Below are positions 5,347 to 7,301 of a DNA stretch of 7,301 nt, in pieces; position 1 is the first letter of the stretch, and each line of letters begins with the position of its first letter. A program made the position numbers and the translations under genes. The notes under the pieces were generated by a model. That model did no database searches. It was not told the DNA's origin and saw only the letters and a list, made by a program, of their open reading frames with translations. The stretch comes from Methanoregula sp. UBA276 (GTDB lineage Archaea > Halobacteriota > Methanomicrobia > Methanomicrobiales > Methanospirillaceae). The stretch spans positions 1 to 7,301 of the forward strand of contig DANA01000025.1 in assembly GCA_002508495.1 (NCBI GenBank), in the 5' to 3' direction.

Positions 5347-5361
5347 AACTCAACATAAAAT

Positions 5362-5369
5362 GAGGCGAT
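5362..5369 (+). promoter_or_regulatory. Ribosome binding site of frhA
   Basis: GAGGCGAT differs at one base from the ideal archaeal GAGGTGAT and ends four bases before TTG 5374. It fixes the frhA start on a TTG codon. Confidence 0.7.
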
Positions 5370-5373
5370 AATA

Positions 5374-6741
5374 TTGTCGAAAGTTGTAGAGATTTCCCCA
5401 ACCACAAGACATGAGGGTCACACCAAACTGGTGCTTAAGGTCGATGACCAGGGCATCGTTGAAAAGGGAAACTGGTGTTCCATTACCCCGGTGAGGGGTA
5501 TTGAGAAACTTGCCATCGGCAAGACCCCCGAACAGGTCCCCAAGATCTCGTCCCGTGTCTGTGGTATCTGTCCGATTGCACACTGCCTCGCAGGAGTGGA
5601 AGCGATGGAAGCTTCCGTCAAGTGCGAGGTCCCAAGAGATGCAAAACTGCTCCGGTATATCCTGCAGGCCGCAAACCGGCTCCACAGCCATGCACTGCAC
5701 AACATCCTGACCCTGCCGGACCTGTACATTCCGGGAACGGAGACCAAGATCAACCCGTTCTCCCCGGAAGAGCCCGTCCGCTCGGTTGCCAAGCGCATCC
5801 AGCGCCTCCGCGAGATTGCCCAGACTATCGGCCAGATCTCCGGTGGCGAAGCGATCCACCCGAGCAACCCACGTATCGGCGGTATGTACCGCAACTGCTC
5901 CGAGCAGGCAAAGATCAAGATGTACGACCTTGCCAAGGAGGGTGTCAAGCTTGCCCACGAGCAGGCAGAGTTCATGATCGCGGTCCTGCGCAACTACCAG
6001 AAGCGCGACTGGGTCGATGTCGGCGGTATGAAAGTCCCGCTGCCCAAGACCCTTGGGTACCACGACCAGGGCTACCTTGCAGTCCACCCGTTCTACGGCA
6101 CCTCCAGCCTTGACGAAGACCCCGTATGGGATCCCCGCAGGTTCACCGAAGCCCGCCCGTACGACTGGTACATGGGCGAGATGGAAGTCACGCTCGAAGA
6201 GCCCAAGTACCCGATCGGCGGCACCACCAAGGTCGGCACCAAGACCAACCCCCAGATGGACGCCTGCACCGGCATCCCGATGTACGACGGCCAGCCGGTG
6301 GAAGTCGGCCCCCGCGCCCGGCTTGTCAAGTTCAAGAACTTTGACGAGAAGGGTACTATCGGCCAGCAGGTCGCCCGCCAGATGGAATACCAGGACTGCC
6401 TGTACGAGATGATCGACTGCATCGACGAGCTCAACCCGAACGGGAAGGTCGTTGCAGACTACATCCCCGACGGCGACGGCTCCCTCGGCTGGGCAGCCAA
6501 CGAGGCACCCCGTGGAATGGACGTCCACCTTGCCCGCGTCAAGGACTGGAAGGTCCAGTACTACAGCCTGCTTGTCCCGACCACCTGGAACTTCGCAACC
6601 TGCAGCAAGGCACTCGAGGGTGCACCCTGGCAGCTTACCGAGGTTATCATGCGCGGGTACGACCCGTGTGTATCATGTGCAACCCACATGATCGTCGTGG
6701 ATGAGGACAAGAAGATCATTGCCCAGAAGCTCATCCAGTGA
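5374..6741 (+). CDS. frhA: Coenzyme F420-reducing [NiFe] hydrogenase, alpha (large) subunit
   Basis: FrhA carries the Ni-Fe site that splits H2; electrons pass through FrhG clusters to FAD in FrhB and on to F420, feeding methanogenesis in the cytoplasm. The 455-residue length is normal for this subunit. It begins SKVVEISPTTRHEGH, typical of FrhA. The N-terminal metal motif RVCGICPIAH has Cys63 and Cys66, with His70; Glu44 in RGIE is the usual proton-path acid. The C-terminal motif DPCVSCATH supplies Cys432 and Cys435, with His438. Both nickel-binding pairs are ordinary cysteine, so this is not the selenocysteine form. Seventeen residues follow His438; they should be removed by the protease encoded next door. 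The start is TTG with a strong ribosome binding site. Codon choice is strongly biased to C-ending codons, as expected of a highly expressed gene. frhD follows after 10 bases. Confidence 0.97.
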   Translation: MSKVVEISPTTRHEGHTKLVLKVDDQGIVEKGNWCSITPVRGIEKLAIGKTPEQVPKISSRVCGICPIAHCLAGVEAMEASVKCEVPRDAKLLRYILQAANRLHSHALHNILTLPDLYIPGTETKINPFSPEEPVRSVAKRIQRLREIAQTIGQISGGEAIHPSNPRIGGMYRNCSEQAKIKMYDLAKEGVKLAHEQAEFMIAVLRNYQKRDWVDVGGMKVPLPKTLGYHDQGYLAVHPFYGTSSLDEDPVWDPRRFTEARPYDWYMGEMEVTLEEPKYPIGGTTKVGTKTNPQMDACTGIPMYDGQPVEVGPRARLVKFKNFDEKGTIGQQVARQMEYQDCLYEMIDCIDELNPNGKVVADYIPDGDGSLGWAANEAPRGMDVHLARVKDWKVQYYSLLVPTTWNFATCSKALEGAPWQLTEVIMRGYDPCVSCATHMIVVDEDKKIIAQKLIQ

Positions 6742-6751
6742 GTTGCCCGCG

Positions 6752-7297
6752 ATGCTGTATTCGGAGATCGTGATTGCAGGGTGTGGAAACCCCCTGTATG
6801 CCGATGACGGTTTTGGCCCGGCAGTAATCGAAGAGATGCAGAAACTCTCGCTTCCCGACAACGTGACAATAGTGGATGCGGGCCTTGGCGGCCCGCATTT
6901 TGTTTTTAGTCTGCTTGATCCCGAAGTGACAAAGAAACTCATCATCGTCGACATTGCCGATTACGGGGCAGAACCGGGACAGATCACCAAGCTTAAGCCT
7001 GAGGATTTGCCACCGGGTGCCTACCGCGATGCCCATTCATGGGACCTTGCCGAACCGCTCCAGCGCATCAAGGACCAAATCGATATTACGATCATCGGGG
7101 TCCAGCCAAAACGGGTAACAGCCCCTGAGTTTGAGATCGGGCTTTCTGAAGAAATCCAGAAAGCGATACCGAAAACAATTCGGGTTATACTGGAAACAAT
7201 AGGGGTGGAAAATGGGTTTTCTCGAATGGATCTTCGGAAAGAAGAGCGCCAGCAAAACGGCACCGCAGAAACCTGCGACTGCACCGAGCAAAGCTGA
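6752..7297 (+). CDS. frhD: F420 hydrogenase maturation protease
   Basis: FrhD belongs to the HybD/HycI endopeptidase family, which checks for nickel and then cuts the C-terminal tail off the large subunit. Signature: GCGNPLYADDGFGPAVIEEM (residues 10-29). Likely nickel-contacting residues, by position relative to HybD, are Asp19, Asp67 (LIIVDIAD) and His95 (RDAHSW). Its position directly after frhA fits this role. The frame is open to 6701, inside frhA, but ATG 6752 starts the fold correctly. The frame gives 181 residues, whereas the recognisable domain ends near residue 151 (RVILETIGV). Residues 154-181 (hydrophilic, Gln/Glu/Cys-containing) are encoded by bases shared with the next gene in another frame, so the tail may simply be a by-product of that overlap. 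Confidence 0.93.
   Translation: MLYSEIVIAGCGNPLYADDGFGPAVIEEMQKLSLPDNVTIVDAGLGGPHFVFSLLDPEVTKKLIIVDIADYGAEPGQITKLKPEDLPPGAYRDAHSWDLAEPLQRIKDQIDITIIGVQPKRVTAPEFEIGLSEEIQKAIPKTIRVILETIGVENGFSRMDLRKEERQQNGTAETCDCTEQS
7201..7208 (+). promoter_or_regulatory. Ribosome binding site of the gene starting at 7212
   Basis: AGGGGTGG lies three bases before ATG 7212, inside the 3' part of frhD. It supports a real start there despite the overlap. Confidence 0.5.
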
Positions 7298-7301
7298 CGC
7301 A
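7212..7301 (+). CDS. Start of the next frh gene, probably frhG (3' end outside window)
   Basis: Thirty codons are visible. They read MGFLEWIFGKK followed by a Ser/Ala/Lys/Pro/Thr-rich linker (SASKTAPQKP and onward). Gene order frhA-frhD-frhG-frhB is standard, so this should be the iron-sulfur small subunit FrhG, but none of the cysteine motifs of FrhG lies in the visible part. FrhG proteins usually start close to their first cluster motif, so a linker of 30 or more residues would be an N-terminal extension; alternatively an unrelated small gene sits between frhD and frhG, or the true frhG start is further downstream. The first ten residues have hydrophobic positions compatible with a short amphipathic helix. 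The start overlaps frhD by 86 bases. Confidence 0.55.
   Translation, partial: MGFLEWIFGKKSASKTAPQKPATAPSKADA

Larger units (their letters stand above)
5135..5373 (+). promoter_or_regulatory. Upstream region and leader of the frh operon
   Basis: This stretch is clearly more AT-rich than the flanking genes and holds no convincing gene. A TTTTTC/GAAAAA hairpin with loop CTTC lies at 5173-5188. Candidate TATA boxes are CTTTTATT (5211-5218), GGTTATAAC (5242-5250) and GTATAGAG (5316-5323), which would give leaders of roughly 130, 100 or 30 bases. I cannot choose between them from sequence alone. Inverted repeats in the last 100 bases are listed separately. Confidence 0.5.

Noticed and set aside
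5350..6528. Long minus-strand open frame opposite frhA
   Set aside because: frhA has complete hydrogenase motifs on the plus strand. The minus frame is rich in Val, Leu, Asp and Gly as expected of an antisense shadow.
1..7301. CRISPR arrays, insertion sequences, tRNA or rRNA genes
   Set aside because: I saw no regularly spaced repeats, no transposase-like frames and no tRNA or rRNA signatures on either strand.

Overview
The window comes from a hydrogenotrophic methanogenic archaeon, most likely of the order Methanomicrobiales (Methanoregula-like; this placement is an inference from gene content and style, not from a search). The evidence is a coenzyme F420-reducing hydrogenase operon, the archaeal GTP cyclohydrolase MptA (methanopterin pathway), archaeal RNA polymerase subunit Rpo11/RpoL, and archaeal initiation factor aIF2-beta. 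Intergenic regions have archaeal traits: AT-rich TATA-like boxes 20-30 bases before start codons, and oligo-T tracts as terminators.

Layout. Bases 1-985 (+): the C-terminal end of an AAA+ ATPase, followed one base later by a PhnP-like metallo-beta-lactamase-fold hydrolase. Bases 1079-1354 (+): rpoL with its own promoter. Bases 1424-2038 (-): aIF2-beta with a C-terminal TRAM domain, convergent with rpoL; the 69 bases between them carry T tracts for both directions. Bases 2219-2707 (-): a small flavodoxin. Bases 2933-3988 (-): ketol-acid reductoisomerase (ilvC) with a lysine/alanine-rich tail. Bases 4155-5075 (+): mptA, divergent from ilvC, with an unresolved start codon. Bases 5076-5373: an AT-rich, gene-free stretch holding the mptA terminator and the frh promoter/leader. 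Bases 5374-7301 (+): frhA, frhD and the first 30 codons of the next frh gene (probably frhG), which overlaps the end of frhD by 86 bases.

How the genes fit together. The right-hand part is central methanogenesis. FrhA is the Ni-Fe large subunit that oxidises H2, FrhD trims its C-terminus after nickel insertion, and the following subunit(s) pass electrons to F420. MptA makes the first committed intermediate of tetrahydromethanopterin. The left and middle parts are housekeeping genes (transcription, translation, branched-chain amino acids) in short, mostly single-gene units.

I found no mobile element, CRISPR array, tRNA or rRNA, and no clear sign of a previously undescribed system. The points most worth a second look are: mptA has no ordinary start codon ahead of its conserved N-terminus; the IlvC protein has a basic tail and a short cofactor loop; frhD overlaps the next gene, whose product has an unusual N-terminal extension; and the frhA leader has inverted repeats. 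All family assignments come from reading motifs by eye.
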